Of a stretch of 64,000 bases of DNA, positions 9,118-17,802 are shown piece by piece. Each line of letters begins with the position of its first letter. Positions within the stretch are counted from its first letter, which is position 1. Both the position numbers and the translations under genes were made by a program. A model generated the notes under the pieces. That model saw nothing but the letters and a program-made list of their open reading frames with translations, was not told the DNA's origin and searched no databases. The stretch is from Pseudomonadota bacterium (GTDB taxonomy: Bacteria; Pseudomonadota; Alphaproteobacteria; Rickettsiales; UBA6187): contig JAQCEY010000001.1 of assembly GCA_027620075.1 (NCBI GenBank), positions 248,001-312,000 on the forward strand. Direction: 5' to 3'.

Positions 9118-10170
9118 ATGAAATATGCGTCACAAGCAATAAATGCTGCTTTTATTCTAAGTTCTAGTATTAGTAAGAACCACAATTCAGGACATAGGGT
9201 AAGAACTGGCATTTTACCTTCCGAGCAGAAGGACAATGTTATTTTAGACGGAGTCGGTCTTGCCACCACTACCGGCATTACCGATTTTAATAAAAAAACC
9301 TTTGAAGAATTAAAAGAAAAAGGATTGGACATTTCTTCCGTAAAAAGAGGTGATAAGACGGATTATAGGATAAAAACCACCGGCAACAGTTACGAATTAA
9401 AGACATTAGAACAAGTAGATAAGATAGGTTTTCATGCCAAGTCTTATGTAGTCAATCAGAAACCGATAAGCTCAAAAGAAAAAACAGGCACGGATTCATT
9501 GCGTATCGCTTTTGGCGGCACAAGGGAGCAGGATTGGGGAAGAACATTTGCTATGCACGTTACTAAGCTTCCGTTACACTATGAAAAAAATTTACGGGAA
9601 TTTATAGATAAGACATTAGAAACCTATCGGCAATCCAACCCTGATAGCGGCTTGCCTGAAAATATCGTAATTTCAGGACATTCAGCAGGAGCAACTCAAG
9701 CCAATAAGGCCTTTGAGATATTAAAAGAAAAAGGGATAGAATCGGACGTACACCTTCATTTATATGAACCGTTTGGAGCTAAATTTTCAAAAATGAAACA
9801 GGAGGATCAAAAAAAAGCAGTTAGCTACACCGGTCACAATAGTTTTTTAAAGTACTTTTTATATGATGGCGATACTATCGGTAAAGTTAAAGCTTTACCC
9901 GAATCAGATTCGCAAAAACAAGTAGCGGCAGGTAAGTCTATAACTATGTCGCAATGGGGAATTTTGGGTAGGGCTATGGCAGCCTCTGTAAAAGGACACG
10001 GCATAGATTCTATAATAGAATCAGGTTTAAAATCGGACGAGAAAGAAGTAGTCGAACTAGAGCCTGTGAGAAAATCTCAGTCAACAAACGGAATAGCAAA
10101 ATTTGCGGAAGGTGTAATAAGTTCACAACTTGCTAAAAATTATTCAACCGGCATGTTTTCAAGGCTTTAA
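9118..10170 (+). CDS. Lipase-like alpha/beta hydrolase, copy 1
   Basis: A 350-residue soluble protein with two hallmarks of class 3-type lipases. The first is an oxyanion-like RIAFGGT (residues 129-135, compare AFRGT in the family). The second is the nucleophile elbow VISGHSAGA, with GHSAG at 187-191 and candidate catalytic Ser189. A further conserved block is HLYEPFGAKF. There is no signal peptide or membrane segment. A GGGGG ribosome site precedes the ATG. It is paralogous to the next gene, sharing YELKTLE/YELRTLE, GFHAKSY/GFHARSY and YEPFGAKF. The C-terminus ends FSRL. Lipase or phospholipase activity and secretion as an effector are inferences; the substrate is unknown. Confidence 0.7.
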   Translation: MKYASQAINAAFILSSSISKNHNSGHRVRTGILPSEQKDNVILDGVGLATTTGITDFNKKTFEELKEKGLDISSVKRGDKTDYRIKTTGNSYELKTLEQVDKIGFHAKSYVVNQKPISSKEKTGTDSLRIAFGGTREQDWGRTFAMHVTKLPLHYEKNLREFIDKTLETYRQSNPDSGLPENIVISGHSAGATQANKAFEILKEKGIESDVHLHLYEPFGAKFSKMKQEDQKKAVSYTGHNSFLKYFLYDGDTIGKVKALPESDSQKQVAAGKSITMSQWGILGRAMAASVKGHGIDSIIESGLKSDEKEVVELEPVRKSQSTNGIAKFAEGVISSQLAKNYSTGMFSRL

Positions 10171-10210
10171 TTATAGAGTCCTCTGCAAAAAAGTAAGGTG
10201 TTATAAAATT

Positions 10211-10350
10211 TAGTCCCTTCTCCCTTTGGGAGAAGGTTAGGAAGAGGGAGGGGTGTTTCAACAAACACAGTATCTTGCAATTAAACATATGTTGAAAAAA
10301 TTCCCTCACCCCACCCCTCTCCCAAAGGGAGAGGGAGCTTTTGCTACCCT
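10211..10350 (+). repeat. Palindromic repeat element between the lipase paralogues
   Basis: Two arms, each containing the palindrome CTCCCTTTGGGAGA or its complement. The left arm is 10211-10253 and the right arm about 10300-10347. The arms are roughly reverse complements of each other (TCCCTTCTCCC... against ...GGGAGAGGGAGC), separated by an AT-rich centre. The GC content is high for this region. It looks like a small non-coding palindromic element of the kind scattered through alphaproteobacterial genomes; no ORF is inside. Confidence 0.75.
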
Positions 10351-10392
10351 TTGCAGATGTTACTATAACTTGTAAGAGAAGGTCATAACAAA

Positions 10393-11394
10393 ATGAGAAA
10401 TTTTAATATTTTGCGACAACACGGACTATACAGAATAAATAGTCTTAATAAGATTTCAAATAACCAAGTTTTATTAGGTAGCCATAGGAGTTTTAGCGGT
10501 CTATCTTCCAAAGAAAGAGATGATGGAATAATTATTGATGCGGTCGGTTTATCGTCATTTCCCGATAGTCGTGCCGGTAAGCTGAATCAATTGCGTCCCA
10601 AGGGTCTGTATATTGATGCAGCAGATAGAGGAAGCAAGGAAGATTTTAGTTTAATGACTACCGAAGGTTCAAATTATGAGTTACGCACCTTAGAAAATGT
10701 TAATATGCGTGGTTTTCATGCTCGTTCATACCTTGTTTTCCCCAAGGAAGGGGATTCTCCGGCTTTGCTACCGTCTTCTCTTAGAATTGCGTTCGGAGGA
10801 ACTAAGCAATATAGCGATATTCCACGCACTACCGCCATGTTTTTAACGGGAAGACCCATGGCTTATGAAAAAGAAACCAAAGAATTTCTTGATAAAACAA
10901 TGAATAAATACCAAGAAGCCTACGGAACTGACAAAGTGCCAAGGGTTATTGTGGTTTCAGCTCATTCGGCAGGCACTCCGCATGCGATAAAAGCTTACAA
11001 CATTTTAAAAGAAAAAGGCATACGGTCTGATATTCAGCTGCGTTTATATGAGCCGTTCGGAGCTAAGTTCACAGGCTTCGAACCCAAAGAAGATGAAAAT
11101 ATAGCTACTTATGTTTGCAAAAGTTCATTTTTGCCAAAGATGTACAATGCAGGTAAGACTTTAGGACACACGGAAACATTACCGCCGCCGACAGATGAGA
11201 AAGTGGCAAACGGCACATTTATCAGTGCTGCAAAAAACGCTATTTCAACCCCGATTATGGCTCATATGTTATTATGGATAGTTGACTCTCATATTGATAG
11301 GAACGCTACAAAAAATATTACTTTAAGTGACAGCCTTGAAAGCTTGCCGAGCATTTTAAGCCGTAACGGCAGTCAGGCTAGTTTGTGTAGGTAA
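10393..11394 (+). CDS. Lipase-like alpha/beta hydrolase, copy 2
   Basis: 333-residue paralogue of the gene at 9118, with the same order of motifs: VGLSS, YELRTLENV, GFHARSYLV, RIAFGGTKQ (131-139), then VVSAHSAGT with the elbow at A190-H-S192-A-G, and LYEPFGAKF. The first elbow residue is Ala instead of Gly, which some lipases tolerate. The N-terminal 40 residues differ completely between the copies. There is no signal peptide, and the C-terminus is SQASLCR. A repeat element separates the copies, so this is a tandem duplication followed by divergence. Catalytic activity is likely but not certain. Confidence 0.7.
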   Translation: MRNFNILRQHGLYRINSLNKISNNQVLLGSHRSFSGLSSKERDDGIIIDAVGLSSFPDSRAGKLNQLRPKGLYIDAADRGSKEDFSLMTTEGSNYELRTLENVNMRGFHARSYLVFPKEGDSPALLPSSLRIAFGGTKQYSDIPRTTAMFLTGRPMAYEKETKEFLDKTMNKYQEAYGTDKVPRVIVVSAHSAGTPHAIKAYNILKEKGIRSDIQLRLYEPFGAKFTGFEPKEDENIATYVCKSSFLPKMYNAGKTLGHTETLPPPTDEKVANGTFISAAKNAISTPIMAHMLLWIVDSHIDRNATKNITLSDSLESLPSILSRNGSQASLCR

Positions 11395-11398
11395 TGTC

Positions 11399-11743
11399 CT
11401 AATATGGCGTGCGTGAGAAGACTTTTAGGGCTTGGACAGCCATACAACCTAAATAATTCCCTTGTCGGTCAGAACACTTTGAATGACCGGTATATAAACC
11501 CCAAGCTATACATAGAATATTAATTATAATTCCGACAACTTTTATCTGAAGGAACTTGTGAACATAATATTCTACATTTCCATATGACGGTATGAGCAGC
11601 ATTGCTGCAAATACAAGAAAGAATATTCCTACTCCGTAATGTATAAAAATTGCTGATAATATTGCCAGTAGCAGTAAAGAATACCCGAATATTTTGGCAA
11701 AAAGTAATGTTCCTTTTGACGATGTTCTTACTTCACTTGTCAC
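11399..11743 (-). CDS. Small membrane protein, three or four helices
   Basis: About 114 residues with hydrophobic segments at roughly IFGYSLLLLAILSAIFI, VGIFFLVFAAMLLI and VVGIIINILCIAWGLY. Two cysteines follow in the short loop CSDRQGNYLGC. No family is recognised. It follows prmA immediately. The GTG at 11743 has GAGGA eight bases upstream (within the prmA stop region); a TTG at 11749 is the alternative. It converges with the second lipase-like gene, with only four bases between stops. Confidence 0.6.
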   Translation of the reverse strand: MTSEVRTSSKGTLLFAKIFGYSLLLLAILSAIFIHYGVGIFFLVFAAMLLIPSYGNVEYYVHKFLQIKVVGIIINILCIAWGLYTGHSKCSDRQGNYLGCMAVQALKVFSRTPY

Positions 11744-11749
11744 TATCAA

Positions 11750-12625
11750 CTATCCTCGCATAACCAGAATCGTCCAGTTTCCGTATTCTTTTTTAGAAAT
11801 GAATTGGAATCCGGATTTTTCATGGGCTTCAATAACGTCGTCTGCCTGATTATTATTAAGCCCTGCTAATATTATATAACCGCCTGACGCTATATACTGC
11901 TTTGCTTTTGGAGCAAATTCTATTAAAGGGATTGCAAGAATGTTTGATATGATAACCTCATATGCCCCGTTCTCATGTACCAGATTTGAGTCGTAGCCGT
12001 CACTATATGCAACGCTTACATTGTCGGAAACATCATTTATATTTGCATTTTCTATAGAGGTTTCAACGCAGATAGGGTCGTTATCAACAGCTATAACTTT
12101 AGCTTCACTCCAAAGTTTCGCCGCTCCGATAGCCAATATCCCCGAACCGCAGCCCATATCAAGTACTTTACTGAAACTTCCCTGCAACTCCTGTAGTGCC
12201 AGCAGACAACCTTTTGTGGTTTCGTGACCGCCGGTTCCAAAGGCTCGTTTTGGATCTATTTCAATTGCTATTTTATCTTCGGGTACTTCATCTTTTCTCC
12301 ATGAAGGATATACAAAAAATTTACCCGCATCGACAGCTTCAAAGTTTTTTTGAGATTCACTTACCCAGTCAGTTTGTTTAATCTCACTTATAACGAATGT
12401 GGGCTTGTTAATATTCAATTGCTTAGAAAGATTTTTTAATGTTTCACTTAAAGTATCGGTGTTAGGTTTATCTTGATTATAGATTTGCAGTTTCCATATA
12501 TTTTCATCTGCTTCATTTTCAAAGCATGACATAGAATCAGCCGATTCTTCCAAGCCGTCCATGAAAAAATCAATATTATCTTTGGGTAATTCTATCTCGG
12601 TTACCCATAATTTTTCTTGAGTCAT
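11750..12625 (-). CDS. prmA: Ribosomal protein L11 methyltransferase
   Basis: SAM-dependent enzyme that methylates ribosomal protein L11. The product of 291 residues has the SAM motif VLDMGCGSGILAIGAA and the PrmA block IISNILAIPLIEFAP, with the N-terminal L11-recognition region before them. I set the start at the ATG at 12625, one base after the glmU stop, because this gives the normal family length; the longer open frame upstream lies inside glmU. It is part of a glmU-prmA operon. Confidence 0.93.
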   Translation of the reverse strand: MTQEKLWVTEIELPKDNIDFFMDGLEESADSMSCFENEADENIWKLQIYNQDKPNTDTLSETLKNLSKQLNINKPTFVISEIKQTDWVSESQKNFEAVDAGKFFVYPSWRKDEVPEDKIAIEIDPKRAFGTGGHETTKGCLLALQELQGSFSKVLDMGCGSGILAIGAAKLWSEAKVIAVDNDPICVETSIENANINDVSDNVSVAYSDGYDSNLVHENGAYEVIISNILAIPLIEFAPKAKQYIASGGYIILAGLNNNQADDVIEAHEKSGFQFISKKEYGNWTILVMRG

Positions 12626-12626
12626 A

Positions 12627-13958
12627 TTATGATGCTTTTTTCTTATTATTTTTATATGTAGTCCAGTTTTCTTTATTGACCTGACGATTTCTGGCAACTG
12701 CAAGCGAACCGCTAGCTACATCTTTTGTTATGGTGCTTCCGGCTCCGATGAACGCTTCATCTCCGACTGTTACAGGGGCGACAATTGCAGTATTTGAGCC
12801 GATGAATGCTTTTGCACCTATTTTTGTTTTATGTTTATTTTCGCCGTCATAATTGCATGTAACCGTTCCGGCTCCGATATTAGCTTCTTCGCCTATTTCG
12901 CTATCACCGATATATGTTAGGTGGCTGATTTTAGCTCCCTTCCCTATTTTGGATTTTTTTATTTCGACAAAATTACCGATACTTGCATTGCTCTCAATTT
13001 CAGTACCGGGTCTTATCCTCGCAAAAGGACCTATTATTGAACCTGATGCTATTTTAGCATCTTCAATGTGGCTAAACCCTCTTATCTGTACGTTGTCATC
13101 AATAACAACTCCTTTGCCGAACCATACATTCGGCTGTATCAGTACGTCTTTGCCGATTTGAGTATCGTAGCTGAAATAAACCGATTCAGGGTCAATCAGT
13201 GTTGCACCGTTCATCATTGCATAATTACGCAGCATATTCTGCATTAAAAATTCTGCTTCGCTTAATTGTATCCTATTGTTTATACCCAAAACTTCCGACT
13301 CAGGGCATTCAACATGCATACATTTTTTGTTACTTTTATTTGCCAGTTCAATAATATCGGTAAGATAATATTCACCTTTGGCGTTGTTATTACTAATTTT
13401 ACCGATAAGGCTTTTTATAACATCACTTTTTACGGCAATAACACCCGAATTGCAAAGTTCAATATCAAGCTCATCTTCCGTAGCGTCTTTTGCTTCAACG
13501 ATTTTTTCCAACTCTCCGGCTTCATTTAAAACAAGCCTTCCGTAGTCACTAGGGTATGAAGGCACAAAGCCAAGCACCACAACATCGGATTCGTCAAGCC
13601 GGTATAGCATTTCCTCCAGAGTATCGTCTTCTATAAGTGGGGTGTCTGCATACAAAATCAGTATGTTTCCGTTGAAGTCCTTTAATTTTTCTAAAGCAGG
13701 TTTTACGGCATCTGCCGTACCTAACTGCTGAGTTTGATATACTACTTCGCTAACGTTTTTAATAGATTGCTCAACTTGCTTCATATTTTCACTTAACACG
13801 GTAACGATTCTTGCAGGCTCAAGGACTTTTGCCACATCTAAAACATGCTCTATCATCGGCTTACCGCATATGGTATGAAGCACTTTAGGCAAAGCCGACT
13901 TCATACGGGTTCCCTTGCCTGCTGCTAATATAATTATTGCGATTTGTTTTTCCGACAC
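12627..13958 (-). CDS. glmU: Bifunctional GlmU: GlcN-1-P acetyltransferase / UDP-GlcNAc pyrophosphorylase
   Basis: Makes UDP-GlcNAc for peptidoglycan and lipopolysaccharide. The N-terminal pyrophosphorylase domain begins IILAAGKGTRMKSALPKVLH, and the left-handed beta-helix acyltransferase domain occupies about residues 240-440 (IGPFARIRPGT, NIGAGTVTCNYDG, FIGSNTAIVAPV). 443 residues is normal. The start is a GTG with AGGGA eight bases upstream. Together with glmM at 54426 it covers the last steps of the pathway. Confidence 0.96.
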   Translation of the reverse strand: MSEKQIAIIILAAGKGTRMKSALPKVLHTICGKPMIEHVLDVAKVLEPARIVTVLSENMKQVEQSIKNVSEVVYQTQQLGTADAVKPALEKLKDFNGNILILYADTPLIEDDTLEEMLYRLDESDVVVLGFVPSYPSDYGRLVLNEAGELEKIVEAKDATEDELDIELCNSGVIAVKSDVIKSLIGKISNNNAKGEYYLTDIIELANKSNKKCMHVECPESEVLGINNRIQLSEAEFLMQNMLRNYAMMNGATLIDPESVYFSYDTQIGKDVLIQPNVWFGKGVVIDDNVQIRGFSHIEDAKIASGSIIGPFARIRPGTEIESNASIGNFVEIKKSKIGKGAKISHLTYIGDSEIGEEANIGAGTVTCNYDGENKHKTKIGAKAFIGSNTAIVAPVTVGDEAFIGAGSTITKDVASGSLAVARNRQVNKENWTTYKNNKKKAS

Positions 13959-14040
13959 TTTGACATTCCCTGTTTCAATTTATATTTTTTTAAGGTAACT
14001 TATACCATAATACCGAACATTGCCAGAGGGATTTTAACAT

Positions 14041-15516
14041 ATGACAGTAATTATTCTAAGCTCATTTGCAGCTATATTTTTTATCACTTCTTTAGCACTT
14101 CTTTATTTTTATCTAATATCCTCCAGCCGTAATAAAATTATTACAAGCAAGTTTGAAGAGTTAAAAATAAACCATGCCATAGCTTCGCAGGACATTAACG
14201 AACTTAAGGAAAAAAACGGCAAGCTGGAAGCAGAGCATAATAAGTTGTTGATAGCCAAAACAGAAGCCGAAACAAGAATGAAGTCATTAAGCGAAGAATT
14301 GTCAAACACTAAAGCAAATCTGGAAAAAGCCGCCCGTGAAAAAGAAGCGGCAATTGAAACTAAAAACGAGTATATGCGTAATCAGGAGCTGGCATTACAA
14401 AGGGTTAAGGGCATTGAAGACGAAATGAAAAACTGGGAGAAAATGAAAGAAGAACATACCAGAAATCTTCAATCCTCAACTTTGGAAGTGGCTAATAAGA
14501 TATCAAGCAAACTCCTTGACGACCATAAAAGGGAAGCTGAAAACGCTAAAAAAGAAAATGAAAAACTGATAAAGCAAACCACTGAAAATTTACAGGAGCA
14601 ACATAAATATCTTGTTGAATCGGTTAATAGTTTACAAGAAGGCGTTAAAAAATCAGAAGTAGTCCATAGGGCTTTACTATCTCCGTCGGGTGCGGGAAGT
14701 CTGGGCGAGATTACTCTTGAAAATATATTTAGGAATTCAAGCCTTATAAAAGGGCAGGATTATCACATGCAGTATAGTGTAAGCTCTTCAGAAGGTAGAG
14801 GGCTGCGTCCTGATGCGGTGGTATTTTTGCCGGATAATAATGTTATGGTAATTGATAGCAAGGCATCAAAATTCTTTGCGGAATTAGGTGAGGAAAATAT
14901 AGACGCATCTAAAGAAAAAGAAATATATGCAGGGCTGAAGCGTTCAATGAACGAGAACCTAAAAGGATTGGCAAGTAAGGAATATTCAAAAGCGATTGAA
15001 GATGAGGCGGGCAAGTCCCTTGCCAGAGTTTACATGTTCCTACCGACCGAAACTGCCTTGGACAAATTACGCAAAGCAGACCCTCAATTTATTGAAAAAG
15101 CGTGGAGTCAGGGAATATGTCCCGTAGGCCCTACAGGACTGTTAAACGAGTTGTTGCGTGCCTCTATGATAATTTCAGGTGCAAGGCAGGAAGAAAATGC
15201 AAAGATAATCATAAATCAAGTTAAAGACCTGCTTAGCAATGTTGCCACATTAAACGAACATGCAAATAAACTCGGCAAAGGGCTGAAAAGTGCTATCGAC
15301 AATTATGACAGGTTTTCAGGTTCTTTTAACAGGTCTTTTATGTCTAAAGCCAATAAGATATGCAAACTTGGTGTAGATGTGCCTAAATTAAAGGGTATCC
15401 CTCCTCTATCCCAGTATAAAATAACCGCTATTGATTATAAATCTATTGACGGAGATTATAGCGAGGAAAATAATGAGTATGAGGGAGAAGTTAAAAGTTT
15501 AGAAGTTGTTAAATAA
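14041..15516 (+). CDS. rmuC: RmuC-family DNA recombination protein
   Basis: 491 residues with one N-terminal membrane helix (ILSSFAAIFFITSLALLYFYLI) and a long coiled coil (about 40-200, rich in Glu/Lys). The RmuC nuclease-like domain follows, with SGAGSLGEITLENIF, the acidic/lysine block RPDAVVFLPDNNVMVIDSKAS and FLPTETAL. RmuC limits inversions at short inverted repeats in E. coli; its exact reaction is not established. It is divergent from glmU and followed 11 bases later by the thioredoxin-like gene. Confidence 0.9.
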   Translation: MTVIILSSFAAIFFITSLALLYFYLISSSRNKIITSKFEELKINHAIASQDINELKEKNGKLEAEHNKLLIAKTEAETRMKSLSEELSNTKANLEKAAREKEAAIETKNEYMRNQELALQRVKGIEDEMKNWEKMKEEHTRNLQSSTLEVANKISSKLLDDHKREAENAKKENEKLIKQTTENLQEQHKYLVESVNSLQEGVKKSEVVHRALLSPSGAGSLGEITLENIFRNSSLIKGQDYHMQYSVSSSEGRGLRPDAVVFLPDNNVMVIDSKASKFFAELGEENIDASKEKEIYAGLKRSMNENLKGLASKEYSKAIEDEAGKSLARVYMFLPTETALDKLRKADPQFIEKAWSQGICPVGPTGLLNELLRASMIISGARQEENAKIIINQVKDLLSNVATLNEHANKLGKGLKSAIDNYDRFSGSFNRSFMSKANKICKLGVDVPKLKGIPPLSQYKITAIDYKSIDGDYSEENNEYEGEVKSLEVVK

Positions 15517-15527
15517 TTAGAGGGAAA

Positions 15528-16163
15528 ATGTCTGATAAAGTTGTAAAATTAGAAAAAAAGAAAAATAGTGAATCACCTCCTCCGAGTATGCTCAAGAGGG
15601 TGATGATATTCGTATTTACCTTTTTGATATTTATCCAGATATTCAAATTTTATACCGGACCAAGCCTGTTGATGCGTAAACACCAGATAGTTTTTTATAA
15701 AAATCCGGTCGATATTTCACAAAACGTTTTTGAATCACCGGACGGTAAGCGATATAGCTTTGGAGATTTAAAAGGAAACAATATAATATTGGCTTTCTGG
15801 GCTCCTTGGTGCGGATATTGCAAAGACGAAATTCCCGTAATGTCAGGATTAGCAAAATCCCTTGAGCAGCTAGGCTACGTAACAATACCTCTTACTAAAA
15901 ACATCGAATCACCCGAAAGTATCAATAAATTTTACCAAGGTATCAAGGGGACTGAGCCTTTTATTACAGGTGACAGAGAATTATACGCTAAATTAGGTGT
16001 TCACGGAGTTCCGACTTATATATTGGTTAATGAATCGGGAAATGCGGTCGGATATATGAAACCCAACTGGAGAGCAGGAGATGTGTTGAATTTATTTGCA
16101 GAACTAAAAACCTCTACCTTGATGCTAAATCAAGACCGTTTCCCAGATCCATCACAACCTTAG
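15528..16163 (+). CDS. Membrane-anchored thioredoxin-like protein (TlpA type)
   Basis: 211 residues with a Lys-rich cytoplasmic start, one membrane helix (VMIFVFTFLIFIQIF) and a periplasmic thioredoxin fold. The redox motif is WCGYC (C95, C98) in AFWAPWCGYCKDEIP, and the cis-proline is in GVPTYILV. It probably reduces or oxidises disulfides in the periplasm; the partner is unknown. Its last 50 bases overlap the end of the opposing DUF3426 gene. Confidence 0.88.
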   Translation: MSDKVVKLEKKKNSESPPPSMLKRVMIFVFTFLIFIQIFKFYTGPSLLMRKHQIVFYKNPVDISQNVFESPDGKRYSFGDLKGNNIILAFWAPWCGYCKDEIPVMSGLAKSLEQLGYVTIPLTKNIESPESINKFYQGIKGTEPFITGDRELYAKLGVHGVPTYILVNESGNAVGYMKPNWRAGDVLNLFAELKTSTLMLNQDRFPDPSQP

Positions 16164-16770
16164 AGGCACTATTAGGCATTCTTGGAATTGTATCTGCAAA
16201 ATCTATTTTTTCACCGGGAGCCATTAAGTTGCCTTCAGGTTCTAAAGTTACGGTCTTTAATTTTTCACCGGCATCGCTAAATATGGTCATACGCAAAGCC
16301 GGAAGCTTTTTTTGCTGCTCGGATTCATTAACAATCTTTCCGCTTATAACCACATCATTATAATTACCCGATTCAACTTTTTCCACTTTGACATCATATA
16401 ATGCTATATCCGTTGTGTCGTATATACCGAACAAGGAGTAATAACCTGCCATACTCGGAAGAATATTGTTAGCATTGATAATGCTCATGGTTAGCACAAA
16501 AAATATAAACGATATCATGGCGGCAAGCTTTAAAGCGAAGCTCACCCTTTTCTTTGCTACGGCAGGTACGTTCGCACCATTTGGAACCGGCTCTACTTCC
16601 TGAGGCTCTTCAACCGCATTAGATTGTTTTGCAGCTTCCAACACTTCCAGATCAGGCTTTTGAAACCATGTATGCTTGCATCTGGCACACTTTACCTTAC
16701 GACCGTTTTCTCCTATGGCCTGTGCTTTTACAATAAAACGTGCGGAACAACTCGGGCAACCTACAATCAT
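16114..16770 (-). CDS. MJ0042 zinc-finger protein with C-terminal DUF3426
   Basis: 218 residues. An N-terminal zinc ribbon (C5-PS-C8 and C28-AR-C31, followed by HTWFQKP) matches the MJ0042 finger. A variable Glu/Pro linker, one membrane helix (LAAMISFIFFVLTMSIIN) and a C-terminal beta-rich DUF3426-like domain complete it. Such proteins are conserved in alphaproteobacteria without a firm function. The 3' end overlaps the tlpA-like gene tail-to-tail by 50 bases. Confidence 0.88.
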   Translation of the reverse strand: MIVGCPSCSARFIVKAQAIGENGRKVKCARCKHTWFQKPDLEVLEAAKQSNAVEEPQEVEPVPNGANVPAVAKKRVSFALKLAAMISFIFFVLTMSIINANNILPSMAGYYSLFGIYDTTDIALYDVKVEKVESGNYNDVVISGKIVNESEQQKKLPALRMTIFSDAGEKLKTVTLEPEGNLMAPGEKIDFADTIPRMPNSASKVVMDLGNGLDLASR

Positions 16771-16941
16771 ATATTTGTTACATCTGTATATTGGTTCAAC
16801 TTTGAGTTATATTTTTAGGTTTATTACCTGTAAAAAGCAACTTTTTTTTAATATCCGTGGGTAATTTTATAAGCTGCACTAGACATACTGATATTATTCA
16901 CTATATTACAGCAAATTAAAAACTAAACATCAGGAGTAGTT

Positions 16942-17799
16942 ATGCAAAGTACACAGAATATTATTGAAAACGCTTGGGAAAACAAGGGAAAAGTTTCCAC
17001 GACTACTACCGGTGAAATTAGAGATGCCGTGGCAATAACATTAAACAATCTTGATTCGGGAAAGATACGTGTTGCCGAAAAAAACGGTGATAAATGGACG
17101 GTTAACCAGTGGGTGAAAAAGGCTATATTACTTTCATTCCGCCTAAACGGTATGCAATTGATGGAAGGCGGTCCTTCTTTGGCTGATGAAAAATGTAATT
17201 GGTATGATAAAGTTCCTTCAAAATTTACCGGTTGGAGTGAAGATGATTTTAAAACGGCGGGCTTCCGTGCCGTGCCGGGGTGTTTTGTAAGACACGCCTC
17301 GTATGTGGCTCCCGATGTTGTTCTTATGCCGAGCTTTGTTAACCTTGGTGCTTACATAGATAAAGGCACAATGGTTGATACTTGGGCAACGGTGGGAAGC
17401 TGTGCACAAATAGGCAAAAACTGCCATATATCAGGCGGTGCGGGAATAGGCGGAGTTTTGGAGCCGTTGCAGGCCAATCCTGTGATTATTGAAGATAACT
17501 GCTTTATCGGTGCAAGAAGCGAGATAGCAGAAGGCGTTATTATTGAGGAAGGCTCGGTTATATCTATGGGAGTTTATATAGGTGCTTCTACAAAGATAGT
17601 TGACCGTGAAACGGGAGAGGTTTTTCAAGGCAGAGTTCCGGCATATTCCGTTGTTGTTCCGGGCAACATACCGGGTGCAGAGCGTGAAGACGGATCTTTG
17701 AAGCCTTCATTATATGCCGCCGTTATAGTTAAGCGTGTAGATGAAAAAACACGTTCTAAAACTTCTATTAACGAGTTATTGCGTTCAGATGCGGCATAA
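16942..17799 (+). CDS. dapD: Tetrahydrodipicolinate N-succinyltransferase
   Basis: Third step of the succinylase branch of lysine/diaminopimelate synthesis. 285 residues with a hexapeptide beta-helix centre ([36 protein letters not shown]) and the usual C-terminal SSxNELLR-like end. AGGAG precedes the ATG. dapE follows after three bases, so the pair is an operon supplying diaminopimelate for peptidoglycan. Confidence 0.97.
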   Translation: MQSTQNIIENAWENKGKVSTTTTGEIRDAVAITLNNLDSGKIRVAEKNGDKWTVNQWVKKAILLSFRLNGMQLMEGGPSLADEKCNWYDKVPSKFTGWSEDDFKTAGFRAVPGCFVRHASYVAPDVVLMPSFVNLGAYIDKGTMVDTWATVGSCAQIGKNCHISGGAGIGGVLEPLQANPVIIEDNCFIGARSEIAEGVIIEEGSVISMGVYIGASTKIVDRETGEVFQGRVPAYSVVVPGNIPGAEREDGSLKPSLYAAVIVKRVDEKTRSKTSINELLRSDAA

Positions 17800-17802
17800 G
17801 CC

